A stretch of DNA of 64,000 nucleotides from Harmothoe impar (lineage: Eukaryota; Annelida; Polychaeta; Phyllodocida; Polynoidae): contig OX381705.1 of the NCBI GenBank assembly GCA_947462335.1, forward strand, positions 1,612,001 to 1,676,000. The letters run 5' to 3'. Below are positions 9,480 to 19,869 of the stretch, one piece after another. Under the pieces are notes generated by a model. That model did no database searches. It saw nothing but the letters and a program-made list of their open reading frames with translations, and had not been told where the DNA came from. The stretch's first letter is position 1. The number at the start of each line of letters is the position of its first letter. Both the position numbers and the translations under genes were made by a program.

Positions 9480-9488
9480 TATAAAAAG
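9480..9488 (+). promoter_or_regulatory. TATA box of the tandem death-domain gene
   Basis: TATAAAAAG, about 150 bp upstream of the ATG at 9632. The intervening leader contains a (gcc)n/(cac)n run at 9541-9612. The same promoter is present in element C at 53616-53624 although the gene after it has been lost. Confidence 0.6.
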
Positions 9489-9550
9489 CTCTGATTTCTG
9501 TTGGAAAAAAACCATATCGCCTCTGACCACAGTAACGTCTACTACCACCA

Positions 9551-9607
<57 letters not shown>

Positions 9608-9631
9608 CCGCCAACGCCAAGACGGGACGAG

Positions 9632-10372
9632 ATGGCTCAAGCTATTCCACTTTCAAGCTCGCCTTCACCGCCTTGTCCACCTGAAAAAAAGTTAATGCGG
9701 CTTGACGACGTGAGACGCGCGAGGCAGACCGATGGGGAGAACAGAGAGGTAGGACAGCGGCGGTTAGCCTATAGCGACGCCTTGCTTCGTCAACTAGGTA
9801 AAGAGTTGAGCGGCTGTTGGAGAGAGTTGGGCAGTAGCTTAAAAGTTACCGCCGCCCGTATGGATGCTCTAGTAGAGCGCAGTGTCAAGACACCGGAGGA
9901 GCTGTGTACGGCGATGTTCCGAGTCTGGTGGGGTGAAACCCCGCATCGTCATAGATGGGGAGAGCTCGGTCGCGTCTTCACCCGCATTAGACGCGTGGAA
10001 CTGTTGGCTCAGTGGATGTCCCTTCTCCACAGACAGGGGTTGGATTTCGAAAACCCCGACTCGCGCGCGATGCATAAGCACTTGGGCACCCTCGGCAGAC
10101 GTCTAGGTAGCAGGTGGAAAGAGGTGGGGGACCATTTAAAATTGTCGCCTGAGAGGTTAGATAAGATCGCTGAAGAATGCGAATACGGAGGAAGTCCCGC
10201 TGAGTGGGCCTTCCGAGTGTTGAAAATGTGGCAAGATGAAGCTGACGGTGCCGGCCGTACACCTTTTGAACTCCTTCGAGTGTTGACTGAGGACATGGGA
10301 AAGTTTGACCTCGGCATCGCGATATTACTTGACTTTATCAAGCAAGAAACAACGAGAACGACGGACATGTGA
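9632..10372 (+). CDS. tandem death-domain protein
   Basis: A 246-aa soluble protein with no signal peptide or membrane segment. After a Pro/Ser-rich N terminus there are two successive helical repeats with the death-domain pattern. Repeat one is at about 48-130 (GCWRELGSSLKVTAARMDAL, then FRVWW). Repeat two is at about 147-236 (SRWKEVGDHLKLSPERLDKI, then VLKMWQ and LLRVLTEDMGKFDLGIAI). The Trp before the second helix, the leucine spacing and the final DLGIAI helix fit the family. Death domains pair with their own kind in apoptosis and NF-kB/MyD88-type complexes. A stand-alone pair without an effector domain would most simply act as an adaptor or decoy toward host signalling; that role is inferred. 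It has its own promoter and ends against the mirrored subterminal block. Element C carries a diverged broken pair on the other strand. Confidence 0.82.
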   Translation: MAQAIPLSSSPSPPCPPEKKLMRLDDVRRARQTDGENREVGQRRLAYSDALLRQLGKELSGCWRELGSSLKVTAARMDALVERSVKTPEELCTAMFRVWWGETPHRHRWGELGRVFTRIRRVELLAQWMSLLHRQGLDFENPDSRAMHKHLGTLGRRLGSRWKEVGDHLKLSPERLDKIAEECEYGGSPAEWAFRVLKMWQDEADGAGRTPFELLRVLTEDMGKFDLGIAILLDFIKQETTRTTDM

Positions 10373-10522
10373 ATTGTTGTGTTTTATTTTCATACGTCTT
10401 CTTTATTAGTAAGTAAAAAAAAAAATATCATAACAATTAAGACGCGCGCCCTCTTAAAGTGTCACTTCCTCCAGTCGCAGCTGATCGCCTCATCGAAGCA
10501 CGTGATAAACAAAAAAAAACGA

Positions 10523-10564
10523 AGAGACACGCTTCTTCCTCTCGAGAGGAAGAAGCGTGTCTCT
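10523..10564. repeat. perfect 42-bp palindrome near the right end of element A
   Basis: agagacacgcttcttcctct is followed directly by its exact reverse complement, centred on CTCGAG with no loop. An identical palindrome sits at the matching place in element C (53844-53885). It can form a perfect cruciform or hairpin and does not code. It may be a terminator, origin or processing site; the function is unknown. Confidence 0.9.
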
Positions 10565-10616
10565 CGATTGAAATCTTTTTCTTTTCTTTTTTTCTTAAAA
10601 GAGACAAACGCCCCTT

Positions 10617-10776
10617 AGAGTGCCCCCCCACCCCCCTAGAGTGCCCCCCTCCCCCCTCCCCCCCCTCCCCCCCCCACCACTCGCCCCATGCATCCTAAAA
10701 GCGCCCCCCTCCCCATGCATCTTAAAGGGGCCCCCCTCCCCTTCCCTCCCCTCCCCTCCCCTCCCCCCCCCCCTTT
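10617..10776. repeat. C-rich tract, G-quadruplex-prone on the minus strand
   Basis: Runs of 5 to 10 C with short interruptions, including two atgcatc(c/t)taaa blocks. The homologous tract is on the plus strand as G runs at 31158-31275 in element B, and as C runs at 53938-54092 in element C. Its presence at only one end gives the elements a polarity. Confidence 0.8.
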
Positions 10777-10914
10777 ATACACTCTAAAGAACGCTTCTAC
10801 CTAGTTCAATAAGTCACTTCCAGTCGCTCGTAAAACAATAAAAAATGAAAAAAAACAAAAACTTATATCGTAGTGTTTTTTATTAGTTTACCGAAAAAAA
10901 TAAGAGACTCGCCT

Positions 10915-11055
10915 CCTTCTCCTCCTCCTCCTCCTCCTCCTCCTCCTCCTCCTCCTCCTCCTCCTCCAAAAAAAAAGATATCACATTTTAAAGCGCGTGA
11001 CCCCTTAAAGACGCTCATCTCTTCATTAAGTCGCGTGACGTCACTTCTTCTTCTT
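10915..11055. repeat. (CCT)n and (CTT)n microsatellites next to the right terminal repeat
   Basis: cct repeats at about 10915-10967 and ctt repeats at 11043-11069 flank a short unique stretch. The poly-Pro and poly-Gly ORFs across them are not genes. Element C has shorter versions at 54228-54276. Confidence 0.8.
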
Positions 11056-11464
11056 CTTCTTCTTCTTCCGGTCACGTGATCAATCAGGTCACTTCCGGTC
11101 ACGTGATCCTCAATCAGGTCACTCACTTCCGGTTGGCCATTAGGTCATGTGACGTCACTTCCGGTCACGTGACTCATCAGGTCACTTCCGGTCACGTGAT
11201 CCTAAAGTAGGTCACTTCCGGTCCCCTAAGTAGGTCATATGACGTCACTTCCGGTCCATAAGTAGGTCATATGACCTCACTTCCGGTCACGTGACCAAAT
11301 GGCGGCCTCTGATTGGCTAACTAGGTCACGTGACGTCACCACTAATCCCCTAAGTAGGTCACTTCCGGTCACGTGACCAAATGGAGGCCTCTGATTGGCT
11401 GCAGGTCGATTGAGTAATAAACAGTACTTAACTATAGTCCCGTTCCGATACATACTATACTACT
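11056..11464. repeat. right terminal inverted repeat of element A
   Basis: Reverse complement of 1980-2395, ending ccgatacatactatactact. It carries the same tandem cacttccggtcacgtga modules and several tgacgtcac sites. Small indels against the left arm show some divergence between the arms. Confidence 0.88.
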
Positions 11465-12905
11465 GACATCATTCACAAATATTAACTCATGACCTATATC
11501 TGCAGGGGTATAGCACCTCTAGCTGTTTAAACCCGCAGATCTTACTGCACGTCCAGTAACAGTCAGAGTGCAGTCGGGACAGGTACTCAGCTCTATATAT
11601 AGTGGCGCTGGGGGTTTAAGGACAGATTTGTTGTGATGCACAAATGTTTATTTGTCAAGTAAATCGCAGACGTTGCATCATGCCAATCCTTAGGGAGTTT
11701 ATGATACTCAAAGGGTCGCATGATGCGTGAATGCAGTCCTGGCGAGTTACTCGCCATGGCATGTTTCCAAAATGCCAAAGCCCAAAATCCACGGCGACAG
11801 AATCCTGTGTTAAAACGTTATCGCACGTCTGCTGCCCCCATATTTATTTTTTTTGCTATGGACACCGACAAAATAACAGCGAAATAAAAGGAGAAATAGA
11901 GGTTGCAGAGGGGCGATACCGTTTTAATGCAGGATATAACCTCTTTGTGCCACGTTTTCATCTTTTCAACAACAGGGGGCGGGGGTGGATTCTTTTTTGG
12001 GGGGTAAGATAGGGTCATAATTTCGACCCCCCTCCCCCCCGCCATCAGGTGGATGATAAAAACTTCCAACCACTCTTGGGAGGTCGGCAACAAATGTTGA
12101 CCTACTTTCAGCGATAAAACCTGCATGTTACTATGCTTTACTGCACGAATCTGCTCCACAATTTTCAACCCGAAACTCACTACCCCCCCCCCTACCCTGT
12201 TGTTTAACAATGAGCACTCCCTTTAATAGAGAGAGGGAATCAATCCCATGTATTTCTAGAATCCCTCTGGTATGAGATCATAATACATAATGCATCACCA
12301 GTCCATCACTAATATATCAGAAGCAGATTGCCTGTGTAAACCGCCCCATTAGCATGTAGCCGTATGTACAATAACCGTTGTGATGGTTTTAAAATGGTGG
12401 ACCCTTTCATGACAGCATGATACTCTAATGAGCTATGCTGATGCATCTATGTACACCTGTTTACCCACTGACCCTCTGTAGTTGATGCACTCCTGAATGG
12501 TCTGCATGATACATCAACATAATGCCATGAAATCTTTTATTGGCCCTGCTTTGGTGTTTCATGAAAATACAAATGAAGGCATTGTTCCGTTCTTTACACT
12601 GCCCTTGGTCGTCATGATGCGTGAATGCAAACCTGGTGAGTAACTCACCAGGACTGCATTCAAGCATCATCCCCACCCTATGGGGCTGACAGACTCTTGA
12701 AGGGTTCGCATGATGCACCAATGCAGCAACAAAGAGTTACTCGCTGAGGCTACATTGGTGAATCATGAAGACTAATATAACTTTTAGCGACATGCCGTCC
12801 TTAAAGGGTTAAAGAGCTAATTGACCGTATTGATTGGGAGGGACCGTGCATTGTTCACCTGACATGACCCAGATACACACGGACACATGTCAACATCTCA
12901 TTAGG
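11465..12905. repeat. remainder of the second copy of the 1.1-kb duplication
   Basis: It begins with the second gacatc duplication and continues as the first copy does at 421-1393. One internal block (about 11538-11616) is the reverse complement of 457-540 in the first copy, so a local inversion separates the copies. The cccc-rich stretch at 12020-12045 and the TTAA-family remnant at about 12600-12815 are included. No gene is seen. Confidence 0.65.
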
Positions 12906-13614
12906 CCAAACAAAAAAGGGAAGAAAATCTATGCAAAATTCATTGTTGTTTTTTATTTTTTATTTTCTTTTTATTTTGGAAGTATCCATATACCCAGGGG
13001 ACTATCCTGGTGAATTAATGCGGTCTACTTTAGATATGCCTGAAATATTGTAGAAAGAATTGGGCGTGGAAATCTAAGGTTATCCAAATTATATTTGTGT
13101 ATGGTGGTAACCTGAATCAGTGTTGTGTTGTTTCACCATAACCCTTTAAGGGGCGCAACGTGCATTGACATGTTATGATGTGGGCATGATGCATGAATGC
13201 AGCCCTGCACTGTAAAAAGTTGGTTGCCATTTTGTAGATGTACAGTCGATTCTACTGTAGGTGTACAGTCTATTGTAGGTGGACAGTAGAATCTACTGTA
13301 AATCTACAGTAGATTCTACTGTAAATCCATTCTATAGTAGATTCTACTGTAGATCTACAGTAGATTCTACTGTGTACCTACACTAACTATTTACAGTGTG
13401 ATGAACTCACCAGGGCTGCATGCATGCATTCATGCTGACCCTTTGAGAATGTATCAAACCCGTAAGGTCAGCATGATGCATGAATGCATCCTTTGTAAAT
13501 CTATCCACGCATCATGATGACAAAAGGGCATGATACGTAAAAGCACTATACAGGCCTTAAAGGGTTAATAGTCAGCTGTTTGTAACCTCATCCAGGGTTC
13601 AGCACAACAGCAGA
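12906..13614. repeat. repeat-rich gap with nested foldbacks
   Basis: 12906-13137 is AT-rich with nothing recognisable. A degenerate TTAA-type foldback spans about 13138-13568 (taaccctttaagg at the left, ccttaaagggttaa at the right). It is interrupted at about 13207-13398 by a smaller element that starts cactgtaaaaag, ends tttacagtg, and is filled with ctacagtagattctactgta palindromes. Confidence 0.6.
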
Positions 13615-13839
13615 TTAACCCTTTAAGGACGGCATGATGCCCCAAGGCTTCATGTGTGTTAACCTGGTGTCATGATGCACTAATGCATCACTACTGGGCA
13701 GAGCAGCAGCAGCTGCATCCTTTAAGAGTGTATCATACATAAACATAGCCCCGGTAAGTTTGCACAGGTACTGGATTCATGCATCTCCCCAACAAAGCCT
13801 CGCAGCGGGTTAAGCCTGCTGCCATCCTTAAAGGGTTAA
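13615..13839. mobile_element. TTAA-flanked foldback MITE (piggyBac-like ends)
   Basis: A 225-bp element: TTAA, then ccctttaaggacggcatgat at the left; gccatccttaaaggg, then TTAA at the right. A TTAA duplication with CCC/GGG ends is characteristic of piggyBac elements. No coding potential. Many relatives occur in the window and share internal gatgcatgaatgcagccctg palindromes. Confidence 0.7.
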
Positions 13840-14074
13840 TTGCTGGTTTGGCTTGTTTCACTGCAGACATGTCCAGCTGCTCTAGGCGCCACACAGTCTC
13901 ACCTCACGTCACCTCACATATACAGGATTTATAGCAGGCTGTTCATGTTTCTGTATATAATTTGAGGTGGATGTCAGAGTCAACTCTAACTGCCTGGAAA
14001 TAAGGTGGACTTAAAGAGATTAATTAACCCAGTGTATAACAGCCATGAATATATAATAGTGTAAGCAGAACCCC

Positions 14075-14412
14075 AGCCAACATGGCTTAGTGGGACCCAT
14101 ATGAGTTTTTACCTGAGCAAGCTGACATGCCTATATCTGGGTTATGGTCCTTTTTTTCCAGGGCTATAGGTGGGAGCCCAGATGGGTTAGCCCAGCTAAA
14201 GCCCAGATTCATTTTACTCTATAAATATGTACAATCAATGGTGATTTCAGGAGGAAAACCAAACGTCAGCATGTTTTGAAATATTTGAAATGCTTTGCTA
14301 AAATATGAACTACCGCTTATAGCCCTGGATATAAAGGACCATAACCCAGCTATGGGCAAGCCCAGCTGGCCCAGGTAAAACACTTATGGGCCCCAGGGAC
14401 CAATACTGTCTG
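14075..14412. mobile_element. foldback MITE, about 340 bp
   Basis: Imperfect inverted arms: tgggttatggtccttttttt followed by ccagggctata at 14133-14167, and their reverse complement near 14317-14355. No ORF. 13840-14074 and 14413-14870 show nothing recognisable. Confidence 0.5.
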
Positions 14413-14872
14413 GGACGTGTGTTGAGGCATATGAAAGGTTAATGATAATACATCATTTGATAGATTAGACAGTATGGTATTTGTATTACTATTGATGCCA
14501 TCAGCAATGGTCAGACATGACAGTTAACTTCACTGTTCCACTGTTAAATTCACCACATGCATTTCACGCTCCCTTTTTAGTTGTTGTAGGCCTACCTACC
14601 AAACAATTTGACCTCATGTCAACTTTTACATATTCTCATTGAGGTTGTACATTGTGTATTAGCTGAACTGAATGTTTAAGGTAAACCCCTGAGCTGCGGC
14701 AACACATGATGTCCAAAGTTCAACGTAAGGTACATACTTTCAGCCAATCTGAGCCTTAGTTACCATTCTATTCATTGGTAGCCAAGGCCTAACAGATGGA
14801 TAGCGATAACGATCAATATAGTATCTGTTAGGCTTTAGTTACCAATCAAATTGTCCTCGGTTATCGATCTAG

Positions 14873-15312
14873 ATCTTGTAGGTCTTTGTTACTGATTTGG
14901 CAGGCCTTGGTTACCAATTGGATTGGCCTTGGTAACCGATTTGATTGGCCTTAGGTACCGATTGGATTTGCAGTGGGTACCGATTGGATTGACATTGGTT
15001 ACCAATTTGATTGGCCTTGGTTACCAATTTTAATGGCCTTGACTACCAATTGGATTGTCTTTGGTTGCCAATTGCACTGGCCTTGGCTACCAATTGAATT
15101 TCCATTGGCTACCAATAGGATTGGCCTTGGTTACCAATTTGAATGGCCTTCATTAGCAATCAGATTGGCCATGGTAACCAATTGGATTGGCCTTAGTTAC
15201 CAATCAGATTGGCCCCAGCTACCAATTGGATGGGGCATGGTTACCATTTGGATTGGCCATGGTTACCAATCAGATCAGCCTTGGTTACCAATTTGGCTTT
15301 GGTTACCAATGA
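14873..15312. repeat. minisatellite of about 22 bp, (ttggttaccaattggattggcc)-like
   Basis: About 20 degenerate units alternating ggttaccaat with gattggcctt. The 115-aa Trp/Ile-rich plus-strand ORF is a translation of the repeat and not a gene. It lies just downstream (in gene sense) of the third transporter exon. Confidence 0.85.
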
Positions 15313-15407
15313 AAGGGTGAATCTGACGATGTGAATTCGTCGGATCACATGAGATTCATACATAAATTTAACATTGTTTTAGAATGTTAACAAAGTGAAC
15401 AACTCAC

Positions 15408-16688
15408 CTCCCATGGCAGGTCCGATGACTTCCCCGACGCCCATGAAGACGCGTGCCAGTCCGCTGGCCGACATGGCCTTGTCCACCCCGACTATCTCCA
15501 CAATAAGCGGCACCTGCTGGGCCTGGGTGCCGTTAAACAGGAACTGGTACACGGCCCACAGCACGAACAGCCCCGGGATGGTGGTCGGGAAGGGCAGCAG
15601 GAGGGCCGTCAGCGCTGCCACCAGCCCCAACCCAATCATAATGGGCACATGGAGGTCCCTCAGACGGTGGACGTCAAACAGGGCCCCACACACCAGCCTA
15701 CTTGGGGTGTCCAGCGCATAGGACACAGTCAGCATGAGCGCCACCTGCGCCTCTGTGAAGCCCAGCTGCATGCAGAGACCTGAGATGAAGGTGTTGGTGG
15801 TGGTGAAGCAGGTGTAGTAACTCAGCATCAGCACACAGTACAGCATGAAGCGCGGCTGGGTCAGCAGGTGCAGGTCTACGCACTCTGAGGTACGCAGCAG
15901 GCCGGCCGTGAGGGCCCCCCGCAGCCGCAGTAACTTCTCCATGCAGCGGGACCGGGGGGGCACCCCCTCCATTGGGGGGTGGGGTGGGGCAGGGTCATCG
16001 TGCTGGGTGAGACCACTGGGGTGGGTGGACTTTGTTTTCTGGGTGAGACCACTGTGGTGGATGGACTTGGTTTTCTGGGTGAGACCACTGGGGTGGGTGG
16101 ACTTTGGTTTCTGGGTGAGCCCACTGGGGTGTGTGGACTTAGGTTTGTGGCAGAGCTGTAGACAGGGGTCACTCTGACTATACTCCTGCTCCCTGTCAGC
16201 TTGTGCTAGGGGTCTGTAGAACCCCAGCTGGTTCCTGGAGCTACCCATGGTACCCTTATAGTGTGTTGTGGTACCACCAGAGGGGGCGTCCCTCTCGGCC
16301 CCCACCGGCCGCCCTTTGACCTTATCCAATGCCATGAAGCTGCCAAAGCTGGCCACGCTGCCGTAGTACCAGGCCGACTGGTGCTGGTCCACTGCTGAGG
16401 GCTTCGGTGCCTTCTTCTTCGGCTTTTCGCTGTAGTCTGGTTTTGGCGGGGCTTCCACTGGTCGCAGCAGTGCACTGCCGACACAGCAGTTTAACATGAG
16501 ACCCCCGATGATGAGCATGCCGCCTGAGTAACCGTAGGTCCTGAACAGCACCTCTATCAGGGGGGCCATGACCACCCCACCCAGACCACAGCCTGTGGAG
16601 GCCAAGGCCATAGCCAGGCCACGACGCCGCTCAAAGTAGTAGCCAATCACCGGGAACGGGGGCAGGTACACCATGTTGGAGCTGAAAC
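15408..16688 (-). CDS. monocarboxylate-transporter-like gene, third visible exon
   Basis: A 1281-bp exon with acceptor ACCGCAG before 16688 and donor GTGAGT at 15407-15402. Phase 1 at both ends matches the neighbouring exons. It encodes membrane segments 4-6 (GFSSNMVYLPPFP, then YYFERRRGLAMALASTGCGLG, an SLC16 signature loop). A long cytoplasmic loop follows, then segments 7-11 with D-x3-R in SYALDTPSRLVCGAL, matching the Asp/Arg pair of proton-coupled monocarboxylate transporters. The loop holds four 12-residue repeats (KPKSTHPSGLTQ and variants; 16006-16149). The exon stops after GPAMGG, so the last membrane segment must be in another exon that I cannot find between 12.9 and 15.4 kb. Predicted product: a plasma-membrane major-facilitator symporter; substrate unknown. 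Confidence 0.88.
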
Positions 16689-17884
16689 CTGCGGTGTAAA
16701 AACAGAAATTGGAATATGTGTATTAGAATAAATGGATGTGACATTGCTATTTTTTGTTATTCTTTTGACAATGAGTTGAATTTCAGATATCATATAACAA
16801 TATAATTGGTTAGGAGTAGGACATTATTGAAAGATAAAAAAGGGGAGAAAGGGAAAGCTTATTGGCATTTTCATTTTGCCATAAATGTATCTACCATGTT
16901 GAACCTGAACCCTGGGAAATATAAGATGAGAAGATCTATGTAAGACGAAGACAAAATATGTAAAATACACAAATATTTGACTGAGACACCTGCCTCGAAT
17001 GTGAAGTGTGGGAATGTACTGTTATTCTCTTGAACTTGAAAATTGAAGTGTCAGATATCATAGATATAGGAACAAATGTAAGTGGATAAGTTCTATTTTG
17101 AGACAACATTGGCATAATCTCATGTTTTCTTCAACAGCAGAGTGCACTTATAAAGAGTGGCACACTAAAGGAACTCTCTCATATTTTCACAGAAAAAATC
17201 TTCCTCTCTTAAAACGTTCGGAATACCATTAAATAAACCTGTATGGTAGTCTTAGTCTGTAACCATGTTGAGTGGGTTTTCCACTGGCATAAATTGGCCA
17301 AGATTCTGTTGTCGGATGAGATTTGTCCATAAGTTTAACATTATAGACTTTCATTGAATGACCGACAGACGTTGGTGGAATACACGCTTATGATAGCAAT
17401 CAGCCCATGGCCCTGGTACTCCCCCATATTAGCCCTGAATAACCCCTCCCTAGACTGAGACTAGTTGACTTTTGTCCATATCTTTTATTACATGCGATGT
17501 GGCATATCTACATTTATGTCATAGGTTGTCACAATATGAACCATTTGTGGCTCTACATCACCTTTTTTGGGGCATTATCCCATTAATATTACTTTGTTGT
17601 TTTATTTTGTTATCATGCAATTTTATGTGATCACATATCATGTTACATTGTACAGAACTGGCCACCAAGTAGCTTTTGTATTATTTTTTATCTTTTTTTC
17701 TCAAGTAGAAATAGATAACACTTGTAGCAGTCACGTACACATTACTAAATCCATATTCTACAATCAATGACAGTGGTATGATTGCCCTATGTCAATGACC
17801 GGTGAAAACACTTCAGCAGTAAGGGTCATTAGCATCATGTGTTTATGAGGCCAACAAAAAAAGGCTGTGTTTTAGGCACGTGGG
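16689..17884. other. intron 2 of the transporter gene, part without recognisable features
   Basis: AT-rich sequence with no ORF above noise, no clear foldback and no RNA gene that I can recognise. Confidence 0.6.
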
Positions 17885-18240
17885 CACGAACCTGCCAAGT
17901 CACTAGACGCCACTCATTTTACCTGCAATCTTAAAAAGCCCACTTTCTGGTAATCTTAATCAGTTTCCAGGCCTTTCCTCTAGATGGCACCACTGCAAGT
18001 TGGTATCATTGCTGTATTTATTGGAGGCTCTGCCCCCGCAGCCCCCCTTTTCTTTCTCTCTTTTTCTCTCTTTTTCTTTTTTGAAACTGTAACAGAACTA
18101 TCACCGAACCCATTTACCTTCAGACTTACAGTGGTGCCATCTAGGGAAGAGGGGGAAATCATTAAGATTACTGGGAAAAGTTTTTTTAAGATCAAAGGTA
18201 AAATGGGTGGCGTCTATCGACTTGGCAGTTTCGTCCCTTG
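17885..18240. mobile_element. foldback MITE, about 350 bp, in intron 2
   Basis: Inverted arms: cacgaacctgccaagtc followed by gacgccactcattttacc on the left, and aaaatgggtggcgtc followed by gacttggcagtttcgt on the right. The centre contains a tctctttttctct run. The 71- and 89-aa ORFs are products of the arms. Confidence 0.6.
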
Positions 18241-18840
18241 TTGCGTCTTTTAGGGTGTCTGTCCCTTAACAATTTTGAAAAACATAATCATGTTAGCCTA
18301 GTTTAGGTCTATTTTACATGTGATAGTCTGCGGGTTGGCACTGCAGTGCGTCAGTAAATTTGTATGGAAGTTTGAGGCCTAAGGTTTAAAGCGAAACTAA
18401 AATCTACCAACCCTAGATGTTCAGGCCATATTTACTGAAACACACCTTTTATGATACATGTCTCTGCCTAGTTAGAACTTGTCCATTCATTGATTGGTAA
18501 GGGAGGAATGTATCCTACGTATGTGTCCTGAATAAGGGGATAGTGTGTATTGTTCATACTGAGAATAACACCCACATTCCAAGTCATGGTCACATATATA
18601 CATATATGTTAAATAATACACAGGGTTGTTTGTGGGGAGCTGACAATGGCATGGTCCGATTTTTTCCATATTCCAAATTCTACTTAAATGAGTTCAATAT
18701 CTCATTATGATATCATGTTTAGAGAATGAGGCAAAATAAAACATCATTGATGAGCAATAAGGGGCAATTAAGAGGGTCCTATAAAGACAAGTATAGCCTT
18801 TGACAGTGTATTTTTCAATGAGTGGACGTATAGGGCCAAA
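18241..18840. other. intron 2 sequence, nothing recognised
   Basis: 600 bp of AT-rich intron with no feature that I can support. The 60-61 aa minus-strand ORFs lack any recognisable pattern. Confidence 0.5.
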
Positions 18841-19205
18841 AAAAAGAAAAAAGGTGCATTTCAGGTCACCTGACCCCACCTAGCAAAACAGGGCCGACCC
18901 TAAAAAATTTTATCCAATTAAAAAAAAAGAAGTGTATTTTAAGTAATTTTGGGGCTATTTCAGAGTCAATTTGATGGATGACACCAGTGCTGGCAAGTCA
19001 GCGCTGAAGTTTGCGAGTCAATTTTTAGGTACTTTTCATGCCATGGGATCAATCTGTCTTTATAAAACAATTTTGGGGCTATTTCAGAGTCAATTTGATA
19101 GTCCACGAGTCAATGCCGTTGTCGACAAGTCAGCGTTGAAGTGTGCGAGTCAGTTTCATGTTACTTTTCAGGCCAAAGTAAAAAAAAACAAAAAAAAACG
19201 TGTTT
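18841..19205. repeat. interspersed repeat of the 'tttcaggtcacctgacc' family
   Basis: It contains gcatttcaggtcacctgacc and twice the block ttttggggctatttcagagt...gagtcagcg (about 18945-19030 and 19067-19150). Related copies are at about 25690-25945 and 58850-59120, the last with a clearer inverted end (gtaacctgaaacgca). Nonautonomous element of unknown class. Confidence 0.5.
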
Positions 19206-19416
19206 GCTACTAGGGTAGTGACTAACAGATTGGTCATATAGGCAGCCAAAGAATATCAGTGCAGGGAAATTGTAATAGCATCATTCAAAACTGAGACATG
19301 TATATATGCAGTTTAATAATTCTTCATACGTTTTTCTACATCATTACATGTTTCTACATTTATAAAGATGATTAGTACTACACCCTAGACTCTACTCCTA
19401 CTGCTGCTCTCAAAAC

Positions 19417-19454
<38 letters not shown>

Positions 19455-19455
19455 A
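19417..19455. repeat. (ATG)n microsatellite
   Basis: About 13 atg/gat units, encoding a poly-His shadow ORF on the minus strand. The rest of 19206-19869 is intron with no other recognised feature. Confidence 0.85.
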
Positions 19456-19869
19456 ATAACCATTCTGCTTCTGTGCTATATGTATGGAGCTTAATTTGTC
19501 TAATTGGGGGCCAACAACAACAACAATAACAACAATGATGATACTAGTTGGGCCACTTAAAAAAGAATAGTGGTTTCTCATCATAGCTAATGATAAAAAT
19601 TTACAAATATTGTCATATTTGGTATCAAATTAAAGCTTATACTAACAGAAATGCAGTGGAATAGAAATAACTTATACTTTCCTCACTCTCAAAGATCAAT
19701 AAATTTAAAACCATAAAATGTGAATTTCGGTCATCAAAAATGTATTTCATCCATATATTTTAGCCTGCGGAGTAAAAAACAAACAAAAAAAACTCCCTCA
19801 GCAGATTTTTCAGTCATTGGAGATGAGAAACCACATTTATTTTCAAGAGGCCTCAGCATGTTGACTTAC

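Larger units (their letters stand above)
1980..11464. mobile_element. element A: 9.5-kb Polinton-like DNA-polymerase transposon, apparently intact
   Basis: A 9485-bp element bounded by inverted repeats of about 410 bp that begin agtagtatagtatgtatcgg, with 5'-AG and CT-3' ends and a 6-bp target duplication. It carries three open genes: a family-B DNA polymerase and a PC4-like protein on the minus strand, and a tandem death-domain protein on the plus strand. These ends plus a polymerase of this type are the known signature of Polinton/Maverick elements. Polintons normally also encode a retroviral-type integrase, an adenovirus-like protease, a packaging ATPase and capsid proteins. None of these is visible, and there is no unassigned space with an ORF long enough to hold one. 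It is either a compact lineage or depends on a helper. Elements B and C share its ends. Confidence 0.88.

Noticed and set aside
9421..9695. Ala/Thr- or Arg-rich ORFs just before the death-domain gene
   Set aside because: They translate the (gcc)n leader; the frame starting at 9632 is the one with domain structure.
1980..11464. Reading element A as a complete virus or standard Polinton
   Set aside because: No capsid, ATPase, protease or integrase gene could be seen, so only Polinton-like is claimed.
14973..15320. 115-aa Trp-rich ORF
   Set aside because: Translation of the ggttaccaat/gattggcc minisatellite.
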